Origin: Plecoglossus altivelis
Taxonomy: Eukaryota; Chordata; Actinopteri; Osmeriformes; Plecoglossidae
Direction: 5' to 3'
DNA length: 64,000 nt
Assembly: GCA_036571765.1 (NCBI GenBank)
Contig: BROE01000019.1
Span: 6,007,443-6,071,442 of the forward strand
The notes under the pieces were generated by a model. It did not search any database. It worked only from the letters and a program-made list of their open reading frames with translations, and was not told the DNA's origin. Numbering within the stretch: position 1 is the first letter of the stretch; every line of letters starts with the position of its first letter. Position numbers and translations under genes: made by a program. Below are positions 1-12,600 of this stretch, piece by piece.

Positions 1-85
1 CCTGTTGGTCTGCCCCCTAACCCTGCCCATCGTTGGTCTGCCCCCTAACCCTGCCCCCTGTTGGCCTGCCCCCTGCCCTCTATCT
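1..85. repeat. tandem repeat, about 29-bp unit, cut by the window edge
   Basis: About three copies of a C-rich unit containing gttggtctgccccctaaccc. The array may extend to the left. Confidence 0.7.
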
Positions 86-260
86 TTCCATCTGTGTCTC
101 TATCTTTCTCTCATATGTTCTCAAAGCAATTTGGGTGTTGTTTGTGCCAAGCCCGATGCTCCTTATCAAATGGCAGTGCTCATTTTAGGTCATGTGGTCA
201 GTGGAAGTCATGTCGCAATCAGACCACTGAAGAGTCCTGGGATGGACTGAAGTCACGTTT

Positions 261-361
261 TCTCTCCTTGTGTCCTCTCCTTGTGTTCTCTCCTTGTGTT
301 CTCTCCTTGTGTCCTCTCCTTGTGTTCTCTCCTTGTGTTCTCTCCTTGTGTTCTCTCCTTG
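261..361. repeat. 13-bp minisatellite, about 8 copies
   Basis: Unit tctctccttgtgt with t/c variation at the first position. Confidence 0.9.
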
Positions 362-1580
362 CCTCTTGACATCACGTTTAGGCAGTGTGCATGCGCGTGT
401 GCGTGTGTATGTCTATTTGCGTTCCGCTTCATTTGTTAAAAAATAAATAACTGGGCTGATGCCATGGAATCCTCCGTGCTGCCTCATCAGAATGTGCTGT
501 TGTTCCTGGTTGGTGTACCTTGACCCGATGGGCCTCCAGCTCCGACAGCAGAGACACGTAGACTCCCGTCTGGTCTGCAGAGCCAGACAGGCCCCTTCGC
601 AGCAACAGATGGTCAAGCTGATGTTCTGTCCCCTCCCCACCTTCTTCTCCGCACCCCGCACGCCACCCTGGCCCTCTCGTCATAATGAGACCTACTTCCA
701 GGTGCCCCAGGAGACAGAAAGGCCAGTGTGGGTCACCTCCCGCTAGGCAAGAGGATAATTGGGTAGTTTAAATAACCCAGCAGGAATCAGACTCTTAGCC
801 CCTCGGCCCATATTTAGACACTCCATGCCAGCTATATTGTGTGATTGCATAGGGATACAGTACCAAGCAGTTTTTGGTCTCATTTTCCTTCTGGGTTAGA
901 GCTGGCCTCAGCTCTGGTTCCTCAGCACTGGGACTCTTGTTACAGGAAGAAGCTCCCTCTGATGGTGGGGTCCAGACTGGAGGACCAGGGGTTCTCTGGT
1001 ACTGTGTGGGCACTGGGTACTGGGTGAGGCCCATTGCTTTTTGGGGGACAGATACTGGTATATCATGTACTACAAACCAACCACTGGTTCATGTCTATGT
1101 GCAGTGTACAGTACCATATATCTGCCAATAGAAGTGCTGTATTCGGGCAACATACAGAGATGCATCTCATCTTGGAATAAACTAGAATTTCCGCTACTTC
1201 CGAGTCTTTTTCATTTCAAGTTGGCATGAGTCGAAAACATCTTCAGGCAATTGGTTGAAACTCCACCACGGTTCAGAGAAACTTCTCTCTCCTCCTCCCG
1301 ACCTCAGGGCAACCATAGCTGTGTTGTCTCTCTCCCACTCTTTCTCTCTCACCCCTTCCCCCCTCCCTCCGTCTCTTTCATGTGTCCTGTCCTCCAGCAG
1401 GTTGTGCGGGTCCCTGGGACTGTGGTGTAGTTGTAGGAGGCAGCCAGGAGCCCAGAGATAGGCCAGGCGAGAGAGAAGTCATCAAACTCCCATCAGTCTC
1501 GGCTCTGTGGCTCTCTCTGCCGCCGCTCTGGCTGCCCACGGATGTACTGGGACTGCAGGTGCGCCTGGAGGGGGTGGAAA

Positions 1581-1613
1581 CCTCTCTCTCTCTCTGTCTC
1601 TCTATCTCTCTCT

Positions 1614-1648
<35 letters not shown>

Positions 1649-1650
1649 GC
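1581..1650. repeat. (CT)n microsatellite
   Basis: CT dinucleotides with occasional G or A interruptions. Confidence 0.9.
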
Positions 1651-2539
1651 TTTTGCTCTTATTTCCTTATCTAGCTCGCTCATTTCTTGTCTTTCTCTCT
1701 TGCTCTCTCTTCCAATTTTTCTCAGAACGCTGGCTCCTTGTCTCGCTCTTACTCTTCCTGTCTTCAGCTCCCTATCTCCCCCCTCTCAAGCTAGTTTCCT
1801 GTGCGACCGCAGTGGAAGAGCATTTGATTTCATTTGTTGGTCCGACAAGACTCAATTGCTTTATAGCTGCATTGAGTCAAAGGTAGACACATTATTAAGC
1901 CTATTCATCTTTTCCTGGCTCATATTAGCCCATTAAGCTTGCCCATGTGCTCAGCGTGTGCCCCTGCCTCAGTGTGATGAGGATGGATTCAGGACTGCAC
2001 GGCTTACTAGATTGAGTCAATTGGGTGATCGCCTCTCATTGACTCCGCGATGTCTGAGTTCTGGGGACAGGCAGGGGAACAAGGACATCCCTCGATGACG
2101 TCATCTCCTCTGATGCCAACTTTTTGTTTTGACCCTCCATTAGGGAGTCCCGGCCTCCTTCAACTCTCTGCCTCCCTCTTCTACTGTGTCTCTCTTTGTC
2201 TCTCTTTGTCTCTCTTTGTCTCTTTGTGTCTCTTATCTCTGTCTTGATCTCTCTTTCTCTTTTTTTATGCTCTCTCTCACACACACATTTTGTATTGGTG
2301 ACATTTTGCTGTCATTGTCATGCCACTTTCTTCATTTCGTTCTTCCTCTTCTTGGTCAGGACCTGTGGTCTGGCTGCTGTCCCATCAGAGGACTGCAGCA
2401 GCCCTGATCAGAACACCGATAAGACAGCTCACTGAGAAGGAAGGAGCCCACAAAGAAAGAGAGGGAGAGAATGAGGAAGAGAAGGAGAGCTGGAGGGAGA
2501 GAGGAGGGGGGATCAGGGAGTGGAGGAGGGAGGGAGGTT

Positions 2540-2725
2540 GAGAGAGACAGAGAGTAAGAGAGAGAGGGAGACCGAGGGGGAGAGAGAGAGAGTAAGAGAG
2601 AGAGGGAGGGAGACCGAGGGAGAGAGACAGAGAGTAAGAGAGAGAGGGAGGGAGACCGAGGGAGAGAGACAGAGAGTAAGAGAGAGAGAGGGAGACCGAG
2701 GGAGAGAGAAAGAGAGTAAAAGAAA
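2540..2725. repeat. GA-rich minisatellite, about 40-bp unit
   Basis: Four to five copies of a purine-only-type unit containing agagagtaagagagagaggg and gagaccgaggga. Confidence 0.85.
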
Positions 2726-4300
2726 GCGAGTGGGGAGGTGTGATGCAGTGTCTCCTGGCCTGGAGACCGTCCGTGCTGCAAGGTCAACGCTGGCTCTCCA
2801 AACAGGAGAGCTGCGGAGGCATTGCAGTCCGGTTCCCACGCCAACACCTGATTGACACACACACTCCATTACCACACATACACAACTGCAACAGAGGGCA
2901 GTCCCACATAGACAAACAGAGGGCTGAGAAAGAGAAGCATTTAGAATGAGATAGCCATGGAAACAAACAGAGGGATGAATAGAAACAGGGAAGACCTTGG
3001 TTAGTTGTTGAATAAGGCATTCCTGTTTGTGATCACTGCACTCATAGTGAAAGCCATGACTCTTATTAAGGTAATGGGTAGTGCATGGCAGTCATGACCT
3101 TCATTGTATCCCCATTCAAAGCTGTCGTCACACAGACACAAAGACACAGCATTCTTTTCGAAGGGAATCACCACCCTGCACGCATAATTGCATTCTAGGG
3201 CACACGAAAGTCCAAAACGCGTGAGTTATGAGCAACTTCCCGAACTCCCCCCCCACCGTTCTCCTCCACGGAAGCGGGCAGCGGTGGCCTTGGCCTGCCT
3301 GGCTCCTCCTCCTCGATTTGGATTTTAGGTCACGCTTGGCTGCACGGAAATGTGCTGCAGTGGTTTACTTGGGACTATCGCTTTCCACCCCGTGTGCCTG
3401 CCGCTGTTCTCTCCTGTCCACGCTAGCGGGGCGCTGCACGGACGAGGGAGGCGCCCCTCTGTAAGGTGACGCCTCTCTTTTCTGTGGTGGATTGTTGTGG
3501 GGGGGGGGTTATTCGGACGTCAGACGGCGTTCTGCTCCGTGTCCTCTCTAAGACGACGACCTTGTCTCCAAGGTCACGGCCTAGCAGCCAGCTGACTAAT
3601 GAGGAGAAGATGGTTAATAGTTCATGAGAGTATCTAATACCGTGGTCATCTGAGCGTGCCACTTGTATCCAGGAGATCAGAAGAGAAAAGTGTGTGTGTA
3701 GGAGCACACGCATGTGTGTGTAGTCCAGAGGGTGGGACAGCAGCATCGTGACCTTAGAACTCTGTCATGGGCAGCTGGTCTGGTCCTGTACTTAAGGGTT
3801 TGCTGTCTAAACCACCTGTGTTATGCCTGCACATGCACACACTAACATATGTGTAAACCCACACGCGTACAGGGTTGTGAACGTCTCCCATCATCTATTT
3901 CTAACTGTGAACAGGAAGCAGCCGTCTACCATCAACAGGTGTAAACGAATAGAACCACGGAACCAATCGTTTGTCAAAGTCATCAAACACACAGTGGAGG
4001 AAGCCAAGACCAAGTACACCATCCTTTCACCATCTGTAGTTCCACAAAAATGGCAAATCAGAAACTACAGATTTCAGATGAAGTCATCCTCATTAACATT
4101 AAATGTTTTTTTTGTGTGAAGTCGAATGGTCCAGCCAGTTGGCACTGTGCGTGTAAAAAAAAAAGTGTCTTGTGCTCCCTCAGGAATTAGTCTAACAACT
4201 TCACTGTTGCCTGACATCGATTGCTCTGCCTGAAACAGAGTGCTAATTGCCTAATCAAAGTCATTATCTGCCTCATTATCATAGGCGTGCTTTTGTCTAG

Positions 4301-4448
4301 AAGCCACACACCTTGAGGATCACAGCAGAGCACTTGGCTATCGAGCTGGAGGGAGACTCAAGGTCTAGGCCGCACCAACCAGTGTTGCAGGATGGGGATG
4401 CGGTTTCCTCAAAGGCCTGGCTGCATGTCTCCAACTGCCACAGCTCAG
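4301..4448 (+). other. candidate exon, unidentified
   Basis: 148 bases between a good acceptor (gtgcttttgtctag) and a good donor (gtaagg). The frame that starts at the acceptor is open for 49 codons and contains AEHLAIELEGD and SSKAWLHVSNC. I do not recognise the protein. An open stretch this short can occur by chance. Confidence 0.2.
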
Positions 4449-4535
4449 GTAAGGTGGGGTGAGCCGTATCCCAGGCCTGCTGTTCACATGCTGTGTTTCC
4501 AGGGTTCATGCCACTTCTGGTCCCCATCACCTCCA

Positions 4536-4566
4536 CCCCCCCCCCCCCCCCCCCCCCACCCCCCCT
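4536..4566. repeat. poly-C tract
   Basis: 22 consecutive C at 4536-4557, then a further short C run. The length is likely unreliable in the assembly. Confidence 0.9.
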
Positions 4567-4930
4567 CTTTTGCATGTTCCTCCCTGCCTGCTGTCGTTTG
4601 CTAGGCAAATATACATCTGGTCACCTGACCTTCAGACAGTCTCCGTGGCTACCTGGCGGCTGTGGACGAGCCGTCTCCACCATTCACGCAGGATGGTTGT
4701 CTAGGTGATGGGAGTTAATAGCCAATAAGTGGCTGCAGAGGTTTCTTCCTCTGCAAGGTCATGTAAAGGTCATTATGCCATTATGACAGTGTGCAGAAAT
4801 AGGTCCTCCTGTCCTTAATGTCACAATAGTAGTCCCATTCTCATTCAGCCTCAGGCCTCAGGAAAGCAATCAGCATCACTTAACATGACAGGGACCCATT
4901 AGTACCCCTCTTTGTTTTTTTGTCATTTGT

Positions 4931-5166
4931 GCTAGGCAGGGTTAGGCTGGGCTGCAGTGGGCTGGGGTGGACTGAGTTAGGCTGTCCTGGGTTAAACTGG
5001 GCTGGGCTTGGATGGCCTGGACTGGGCTGAGTTAAGGTGGGCTAGACTGGGCTGGGCTGGACTGATTAAGCTGGGCCGGGTTTAGGTAGGCTGGGCTGGG
5101 TTAAAATGGGCTGGGCTGGGTTGGGCTGGGCTGAGTTAGGCTGGGCTGGGTTAAGTGGTGCTGGGC
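4931..5166 (+). repeat. GGGCT/GGTTA-rich degenerate minisatellite
   Basis: Repeated GGGCTGGGCTG blocks separated by GAGTTAGGCT or GGTTAA spacers. The + strand is strongly G-rich and C-poor. Confidence 0.85.
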
Positions 5167-5377
5167 ATCCAGGCCATGGCGTGCTTCAGCCGGTGCATTA
5201 GCTGGGTAGAATAATCAGGCCAGGACTTTATTTAAAGGGCCAGGACGTGGCCTGCGGTCCTCAGGGGCCTCCGCGCATCACTGCACAGCCCCCATTGAGG
5301 AGCTCAGACCTCCAAATGTTTTTACCACCTCAGCTCTTTTCTCTGCAAACTTTAGGTAATGAAGTATCCGAGTCAAA

Positions 5378-5470
5378 GCGAGAGACAGAGAGAGAGACGG
5401 AGAGAGAGAGAAAGAGACCTAAAGAAAGAAAGGCAGAGGAAGAGAGCGAGCGAGTCAAGGAGAAAGAGAG
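5378..5470. repeat. GA-rich microsatellite
   Basis: Interrupted GA/GAAA repeats. Confidence 0.8.
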
Positions 5471-5964
5471 AGCAGCGTAGGCAGCAGTGTGAGACGTGTG
5501 ACAGGGACACAGGACATGCATCTCATCTCAGAATGCAAGTACCTTTTGTTGTTGTTTTTGAACGTGTAGGAGTTTGTATGAGTAGACGTGTGAGGGGGTC
5601 GCTGGCTTTGTTTTCGGCTGAGCTTGGTAAGCGTGTTACTGCTGTGTGTGTGTGTTACAGTGAGTGTGTGACTTTGCACGCCGGTGTCAGGGTGAAGTGG
5701 ATGAGCCAGCGTGAGCCCTCTGGCCCCTGATGCCTACAAACCTGTGACTCATTGGCTCTTCCTAGATAATGGGGTCTCCCGAAGAGATAGAAGGCCCACC
5801 CACTAGAAAACAACAACACCACAACAAACGGCCCCCAAGGCCCCCCTGCTGAGAAACACTCAGACCTGGGTAGGAGGACTGAAGACAAGAGTCCACTTAA
5901 CAATGACATGCATGCAGGGGAACTCCAGTGGGTTGATTTAATAATGTGCACCGGTTCACATCTT

Positions 5965-5966
<2 letters not shown>

Positions 5967-6023
<57 letters not shown>
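5967..6023. repeat. (GT)n microsatellite
   Basis: About 28 uninterrupted GT units. Confidence 0.95.
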
Positions 6024-6027
<4 letters not shown>

Positions 6028-6966
6028 TACGTGTTTGGTCAGAGCCAGGCAGCTGCCATGTGCTGTTCTGCAGCATTGGTCACAGGCAGCCTGACTGAGT
6101 GGAGGCGGGCGCTTCTCAGCCGCAGCGATAGCGTCTAGCTCTCTCGTCGTCCGAGGGGTACTTAGCGAGCGATGGTTAGCTTTTTTTTCGGTTTTATCTC
6201 ACTCAGCGCAGAATCCTGTTTGTGTTAGAGAGACGTCCTCTCTGGACCCGACAGACTGGGGGAGAGACCTGCTGTAAGAACAGCCCAGCGTGCTCAATCT
6301 GCTGCTCTCATTCAAATGGGATATTTGCACCTCCGACTACAGCCGGTTTCCTCACCATTGTAATTAAAAGCAAGCGTTTCCCAAGGGAATTGTTTGAACA
6401 GAAGCCATTCCCAGGATTGCACGACAGCAGCTCTCCTGTGATTATGGTGAATCAATGTAGACATCTGTCAAGGTGTTTTTTTCCTAATGATTCATGGAGG
6501 TCCATGAAATCCATGAAACCAGGTCCACTTTTCTAGTACTCATGGTCCTGTGATGTAAAAATAGTTTTGCACACAGTGTTCCATTCACCCCTCAGCCACC
6601 ACAGCATCGCTCTTCAGCACTGCTGCAGAAACAGAGAAGATGTAAGACTTTCTAACTTACCAAGTCATCCTGTTGAATTACGAGAGTAAGAGAGAGAGAG
6701 AGATTGTTACCATAGCTACTCAGATAAAGGCAAACCTCTTCTGTGTACTGAAGTGTGAACAAATCACAATTAATAGGAGGAATAACATGCGGCATGTCAT
6801 TAAGGCGCACAAAGGCCCTGTATGAGCAGCGGGCTGTGAAGGCAGCTGGATGAAGCGGTCCTGGTCCCCATCCCATCGCTGTCTGATCTCTCCCCAATAA
6901 AGGCCAAGGAAGCCTTGGACCATCCCTCCAACTTTCAAAGGCAAAAAACACATCCTGGATCTCTTA

Positions 6967-7019
6967 TGTGAGTGTGTATGTGTGTGTATGTGTGTGTATG
7001 TGTGTGTATGTGTGTGTGT
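6967..7019. repeat. 10-bp repeat tgtgtgtatg, about 5 copies
   Basis: GT repeat with a regular GTAT interruption every 10 bases. Confidence 0.9.
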
Positions 7020-7440
7020 AGATGTGCCTACATGAAGAGCAACCTTCTTTCCCAGTCTCAGCATGTCTCAGTGTATTCCCACATCTAATAGCTTGTATCC
7101 ATGCATACATCTGCGCTTGTTTTTTCACACACATCCACACGTCATCATTGATTACTGTTACATAACCAATCACAGGCCCCATAACAGGGTTTCCTCCTAC
7201 ATACACGCTCCCCAGTGATCCAGAAGCTTCTCTCCCATGCCCTGCAGTAAGTGCTGTACATTTGAAATAACAGGCAGCCATACCGTGTCGTGATGTTCGC
7301 CAGCTCTCCACCCATTACTGCCGAAACTAGCCTTGACCGAGCTGCATAAAAGAGGCTCAGTGTAAATAGGAACGGTCCTGTCTGTAATAACATGTGTTAT
7401 TGACGGTAGGATGTGCAGGCCATTAACATCCATGTGCTGT

Positions 7441-7462
7441 GGGGGGGGGGGGGGGGGGGGGG
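7441..7462. repeat. poly-G tract (22 G)
   Basis: Uninterrupted run; could form a G-quadruplex. Confidence 0.9.
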
Positions 7463-7630
7463 TGGGACGTTCCGTTGCAGCGTCCCTGGTTTCTGGAGAC
7501 CCAGAGATGAATGAGGTTCTGGAGTAGCAAGCCTGGCTGCTGGGCTTCTATAAAAAGCCAGACGGATCCCAGAGGAGGCCTGCTCTCCCTGGAATCCACA
7601 TCCGCTGTTCTAATCTGTGACCTTCATCAG

Positions 7631-7731
7631 ATCTGTCTTGTTCCTCCTCTGACACCGGTCCTGGCTGCTCCAGCCAGCACATACGCAGACAGGCCGGACA
7701 GGAAGGAAGGGCAGAAAGTGGAGAGGAGCAG
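7631..7731 (+). other. candidate exon, unidentified
   Basis: 101 bases between catcag and gtgaaa. Its phase fits after 4301-4448; in that frame it reads SCSSSDTGPGCSSQ and then acidic residues. Only weak support: no homology recognised. Confidence 0.15.
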
Positions 7732-7734
7732 GTG

Positions 7735-7860
7735 AAACGCCGTGCAGCAGACGCCGCTCGGAGGAATCGACGACCCGAGCGGCGACTGCCGCACCAGACG
7801 ACGTCTCTCGACGACTCTGGCGGCAAGCCGGATTGTTTTTGCGTCGGTCAGGTGACGCGC
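7735..7860. other. CpG-dense patch
   Basis: About 20 CpG in 125 bases (acgccg, gacgccgctcgg, gagcggcgac, gacgacg), well above the surrounding sequence. Could be a small CpG island or regulatory element; no gene start is visible. Confidence 0.4.
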
Positions 7861-8499
7861 TTCAGAATGGGATCTCTGGAAAAAGCCGTGTTTTTGTGCG
7901 AGTGTAAATAGCATGCTCTCTTTTAGCCTCCACCCAAAGTGCAAACTCCCAACACCGGCTATATACTCAGTGACTTCGCCCTGAAACCTAACCCCAACAT
8001 AGCTAAACCAAACCTTGCCCAATCTTATCGTACCTTGCATAACTGAGCCTAACATAATAATCTTGGGTCACGTTTGTCATTGGAAGAAACTCTTTCCCAT
8101 CCTGGAAGAAGAACATGAACCCGGAGCAATGCTTTTTAGAGAGGCACTTATGACTGTCAACTCCCAAAGACAAGAAACCAGAGTCAAGAGAGAGAGAGAG
8201 AAAAACACTACAAACGTATTCCTGTGCGTCTGTGTGGACTGTAAACTGTCAAATAGCACCAGGACGTTCTAATCCCCTTATAGAACATTTGCAGTGGAAC
8301 AGAAGTATCTTCCTTGCCCGTTTATTCACAGCCAGTAGGGCTTCTCTATCAGCCAGAGATGGTGGTGAAACTCTCAATGACTCCAGGAAGGCACAAAGCC
8401 AGGATAAACAGAACCTTTTGGCAAGAAAAGATCAAATTGCCAAAGCGGATCACGTGTGAGGTGGAGCACTGGGGACTGGCTTCTTTGTTGGTGTTTTGG

Positions 8500-8501
<2 letters not shown>

Positions 8502-8540
<39 letters not shown>

Positions 8541-8602
8541 ATCTCTCTCTCTGTCTCTCTCTCTCTCTGTCTCTCTCTCTCTCTTTCTCTCTGTCTCTCT
8601 GT
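8502..8602. repeat. (CT)n microsatellite
   Basis: CT repeats with regular G interruptions (ctctgtctct). Confidence 0.9.
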
Positions 8603-11600
8603 CATTAGGCAGTCAATCTCTAAATCACGCTAGAGTGAGGGAACTGCAGCGTTGACGCAGATCTGTCCAGCTGATCTGCTTCCTCTTGTCGCCTCAGTGA
8701 GCCAGTCCAGCCTAACCCTGAGCTCACTCATGCACCACATCCCTCCCTGAGAAGTTTCGATGTTTGGCTGCTTTGTTTCCTGTTGGTACTGCTCGCTTGT
8801 GACTGGGATCTCACCACTGCGAAGCCGTTGCGTATTTGCGACGATGAAGAAAAAAACGTATTTACAGTTTGAGCAAAGGCTTCAACGATGAGCACCTTTT
8901 CAATTTTGTTCATTGTTTTGCCAAACACAATCAACCTCAAATAAAGCACTAGACGAAAAGGATTTTTGCAAACGTTCCTCCTCTCTCGCCTACCTCCAGC
9001 TGGTATTAATTTGTGTTGCAGAATGACAATCCTACTCAATGTTTCGTTCCAGTCCAGTAAACCTAACCGTGTGTCTGTCAGCTCACCCCTGTTCTTTCAG
9101 TTGGTACAGTAGGCCCTTATAGACCCTCCTAGCCAACTACTCTCAACCAGCTGAACATCCCACACACCAATAACAAGACGTCTGGTTGGCTGGTCTACTC
9201 TGTGAAGTCTTGCAACAGTATGTGGTGAAGTCTCATGCAATACCAGGCCTCACGCTAGTTTCCTCTCCTTACTGTTGTTCTTGCCACAACAGACATGTCT
9301 CTGTGGTACTGTTACTGTCAGAGACCAACCGAGGACTGTGGTTAGCACCATGTAAGGAGTTTCAGAATGTTCTCTCAGGCAGTAAATCCCATCACACTCT
9401 CCACATCAACAGGCTGCATTATTGAGGCAGTGTTCACCGGTGTTGGGTTGATTCCCTCTGTTGATTGGTGGGACTAAAAGGATAGCTCAACAGAAACAGC
9501 TATGCCACACCATCATCCAACCAACGTGGTGTGCTACATGGGGGAAGGTACCCTGACCAATCACAACACTGCTTTGTCGAGCCATCTGCACATGATCAGG
9601 AAAGGGACTAAAGCGTCACAAAGAAGACCCATCCTGGTTGGATGCAGCTTCCACTCACAGTCGACTGTTCCTCGCTAGACTCCGCCCCTGTTGTGCGTCC
9701 CTCACCTTTGACCAGTCGACAGGGGCGGAATCAGGCGAGAGACTGTCTTCCATGAGAGGAAGCTTTATTAAACCAGGATTGCTCCTCACTGACCGGTTAC
9801 TATGCCGACAGACGGAGAGATGATGAGCGGAAGAGGAGCAGGGGAGCGGGGCCATCTGTCCCTTGTTAAAAGGAATCCGACGGAGGTGGTCAGGTCACCA
9901 CTGGAGAGAGGGAGAATCCATCAGACCACACGCACACACACATACACACTAAGAACAAACTGTCTGGGTTTCCCATGGAATCTGATTGAGTCATTCCCCC
10001 CTCAAAGAGCAATTATATCTGATTCCTTGGTAAGATGAAGCCAGAGTTCCAGGAGTTGGAATCTGTCTGTGAAACAGGCTTGACGAGGTGCCATGTTAAG
10101 GTGGGGGAGCCTGAGGCAGTCCTGTGGGAGACATGCAGCCTCCGTAGGACACTTCATTACAGCAGGCCAGGCTTAATCAGCACCTTTGTCAGGCCCCTCT
10201 GATCCAACCTTTTCTGGTCTCCGGGGAGCCGGTTAAATGCTAGGCTGTGTGGAGTCCTTCTGGGACTGTGCCTATGGCTGACAGGGCACCAGCCAGGAAA
10301 AGGACTTACTCTGCTCCCCACAAGCTGTTGTGTTCCACAGAGTCAAGGAGCGCGTCATGTGCAACAGAGGAAAGTGGCACATGGGTTGCTTGCTTCTACC
10401 ATTATGCTTGCTGGAGACGACAATGGAGAAGATGACATAGAGAATGTTACCACAACTTTTTCTTGATTTTCAACAACATTATTGCTAGCCAACGAACGTT
10501 GATGCTGAAAAGGGCTTGAGGCGTTTCTTGCTGCGAAAATATACTTACACCATTTTCCAAGTCACCGCTTGGTAGTCAGAGATGTCTTGCAGGTGCTGCA
10601 GACCGCTTCAATTTGTTTCCCGTCCTTTACTGATGAGAAGCAGCATGTTTATTGGTAATTAGAGAAAGCTTCTTGGGAAATTAACCATTTGGTACTCGAT
10701 CATTTATAATGGCTCTGCCTGTAGTCAACGATGATCAACTCAGAGACGCAAGACCTTGTGTAAGGACGAACCGCTCCTGGAATCACCCGCACAAGATAAT
10801 AGACTCTTCCTTTACCTTTGGGGCAGCCCTGTTGTCCCAAACAAACACACCTTCATCAGGATGCACTATAATGATAATGTGTATCCATTAGGCAGATGTT
10901 TTCCTCCACAGTCATTTACAGGTAGATTCTACCTTGAAACCCCTTGATGTGCAGTCAAATACTCTTCTGCTGGGCCAATCATAATCAACATAAGAAAAAA
11001 TAACTTTTTGTAAAGTGTATTTCTTTCTAGCACAACGTCTAGAGAAGCAGAGGTCCAGTAAGCACCTATATTCCATGAATCTGTACTTTAAACGCATTTT
11101 CTTTTTGGTCAAAGCAGGGTGGAATTGTGCCAGCCTCAGTCTAGTGAATCAAGGTGGCGCAGTGTCTCTGAATCGATCTGCACTCTGAACCTTTGTTTAA
11201 GCCCTACTTCATCTGGTGTCTCGTGTCCTAAGTCTACCTGTCAGTCGAAACCAGAGAACTGAGGTGAATGAGCTTCAGTTCTCTTTCTCTCCTTTATCTT
11301 CAAGATCTGTGTTCCCCCCCCCCCTGCCTCCTCCCCACTCATGCTGTCTTCGTACAGCATCTGTCTGTTCATACTCTCTGGAGCACGAGCAGCAGAGAGT
11401 TCAGCCGACGCGGAAGATAAGCCTCCCGTTGGTCAGCGTGAAGGACGAGCGCCGCGACCTCCGGATCAGACCGTCGCTGATCGGCGAAGTCCTGCCGCCA
11501 GGAAAGAACTTCTGCGCAGTCAGAGGCAGGTGTTCCGTGTTGCGATGATGATGAAGAAGAAGAAGAATCCCAACAGATGTAGCGTCACACTAATCCCAAA

Positions 11601-12450
11601 CGCGACACAGTGTATCACTTTGTGTTGAATCTTTCCGGTGAGTGGTTTTTATAGCTAGGATAGATCATGAAAAAAAAAACCCTCCTGGGGCATTTGATGA
11701 TGGGTATAAAACAGTGCACTGTAGGAACTAAAAATGACCTTATTAAAATACTTTGTCCATGACTCTACTTCCCCTTTGTTTGCTTAGCCCAGATCTGGGG
11801 AACCGGTTCCATTTCATTACCCTGTCATGTTAATGTAAGCAGTGTATGTCGTACTGGGAGGTTGTGGTTTAATAACTGCTAAGAATGCAGAGAAATTGCG
11901 ATGTTTCCAACACCAATCTGCAGGGAGATTCTCACTCAGATACGTTGCGCTCTCAGTGATCTGTCGTCGTGTCTCCCTCTAGAGTTGCATAAGCTGTAGC
12001 TTTGGTGTACCTTGTAAGACAAACAGAACCTTTCACAAATTGGAAAAAGGATTTCTTGACTTTAAAGAGACCGCACGTGTCAAAAATGTATCCTCACGAC
12101 GCTGAATGATTCACAGTTTCTTCTTCGCTGGCGACAAGAACGTGTTTGTCTTCTGCCGACATCTGCGTGGCGTTGACAGTCGTTGGCTGTTCATTGGACC
12201 CGTCTCCTACCGTCGAGGCGACATCACCCTCCACAGTCCTTCAGTTTGACCAGACAGCATCAGACAACATCATCGTTTAAACAGGCAGCCTCATTGGGAA
12301 GGGTAATTACCCGGTTTTGCAATGTTTGATTCAATTAATGGCTGACTGACAGGCCGAGAAGAGCTGGGCCGGCAACTGGTGACTCATCTGACAGAAAATG
12401 ATTAAGTGACAACTAGAGTCGTGCTAGGACAGTGTGGGGGATAGGGATAG

Positions 12451-12600
12451 TATGTGGGTGTGCGTGTGCATGTGTGTGTGTGTGTGTGTGTGTTTGTTTG
12501 TGTGTGTATGTGATGGTGGATGGTATGTGGGTGTGCGTGTGCATGTGTGTGTGTGTGTGTGTGTGTGTGTTTGTTTGTGTGTATGTGATGGTGGATGGGT
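12451..12600. repeat. direct duplication of a GT-rich block, about 75 bp x 2
   Basis: Two near-identical copies of a tatgtgggtgtgcgtgtgca start, a (GT)n centre and a gtatgtgatggtggatgg end. Confidence 0.85.

Larger units (their letters stand above)
1..4300. other. upstream flank, no gene recognised
   Basis: Mostly unique sequence interrupted by tandem repeats (listed separately). The long open frames here run through CT/GA repeats and show no family resemblance. In mammals ZZEF1 lies upstream of ATP2A3 on the same strand, but I could not recognise it here. Confidence 0.5.
4449..7630. other. upstream flank, no gene recognised
   Basis: Contains a poly-C tract, the GGGCT-rich minisatellite, and GA and GT repeats. 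Nothing else identifiable. Confidence 0.5.

Noticed and set aside
2356..2862. 168-residue Ser/Leu-rich - strand frame
   Set aside because: It comes entirely from the GA-rich minisatellite.
3905..3940. 24-base microexon candidate between gaacag and gtgtaa
   Set aside because: Too short, with a weak donor and no neighbouring exon to support it.
11149..11165. ggtggcgcagtg, similar to a tRNA-derived SINE A box
   Set aside because: The rest of the element does not match, and a 12-base match is not enough.
12085..12250. Open, coding-looking segments on both strands near 12.1-12.25 kb
   Set aside because: Each is under 50 codons between stops, the two strands contradict each other, and no splice sites fit well.
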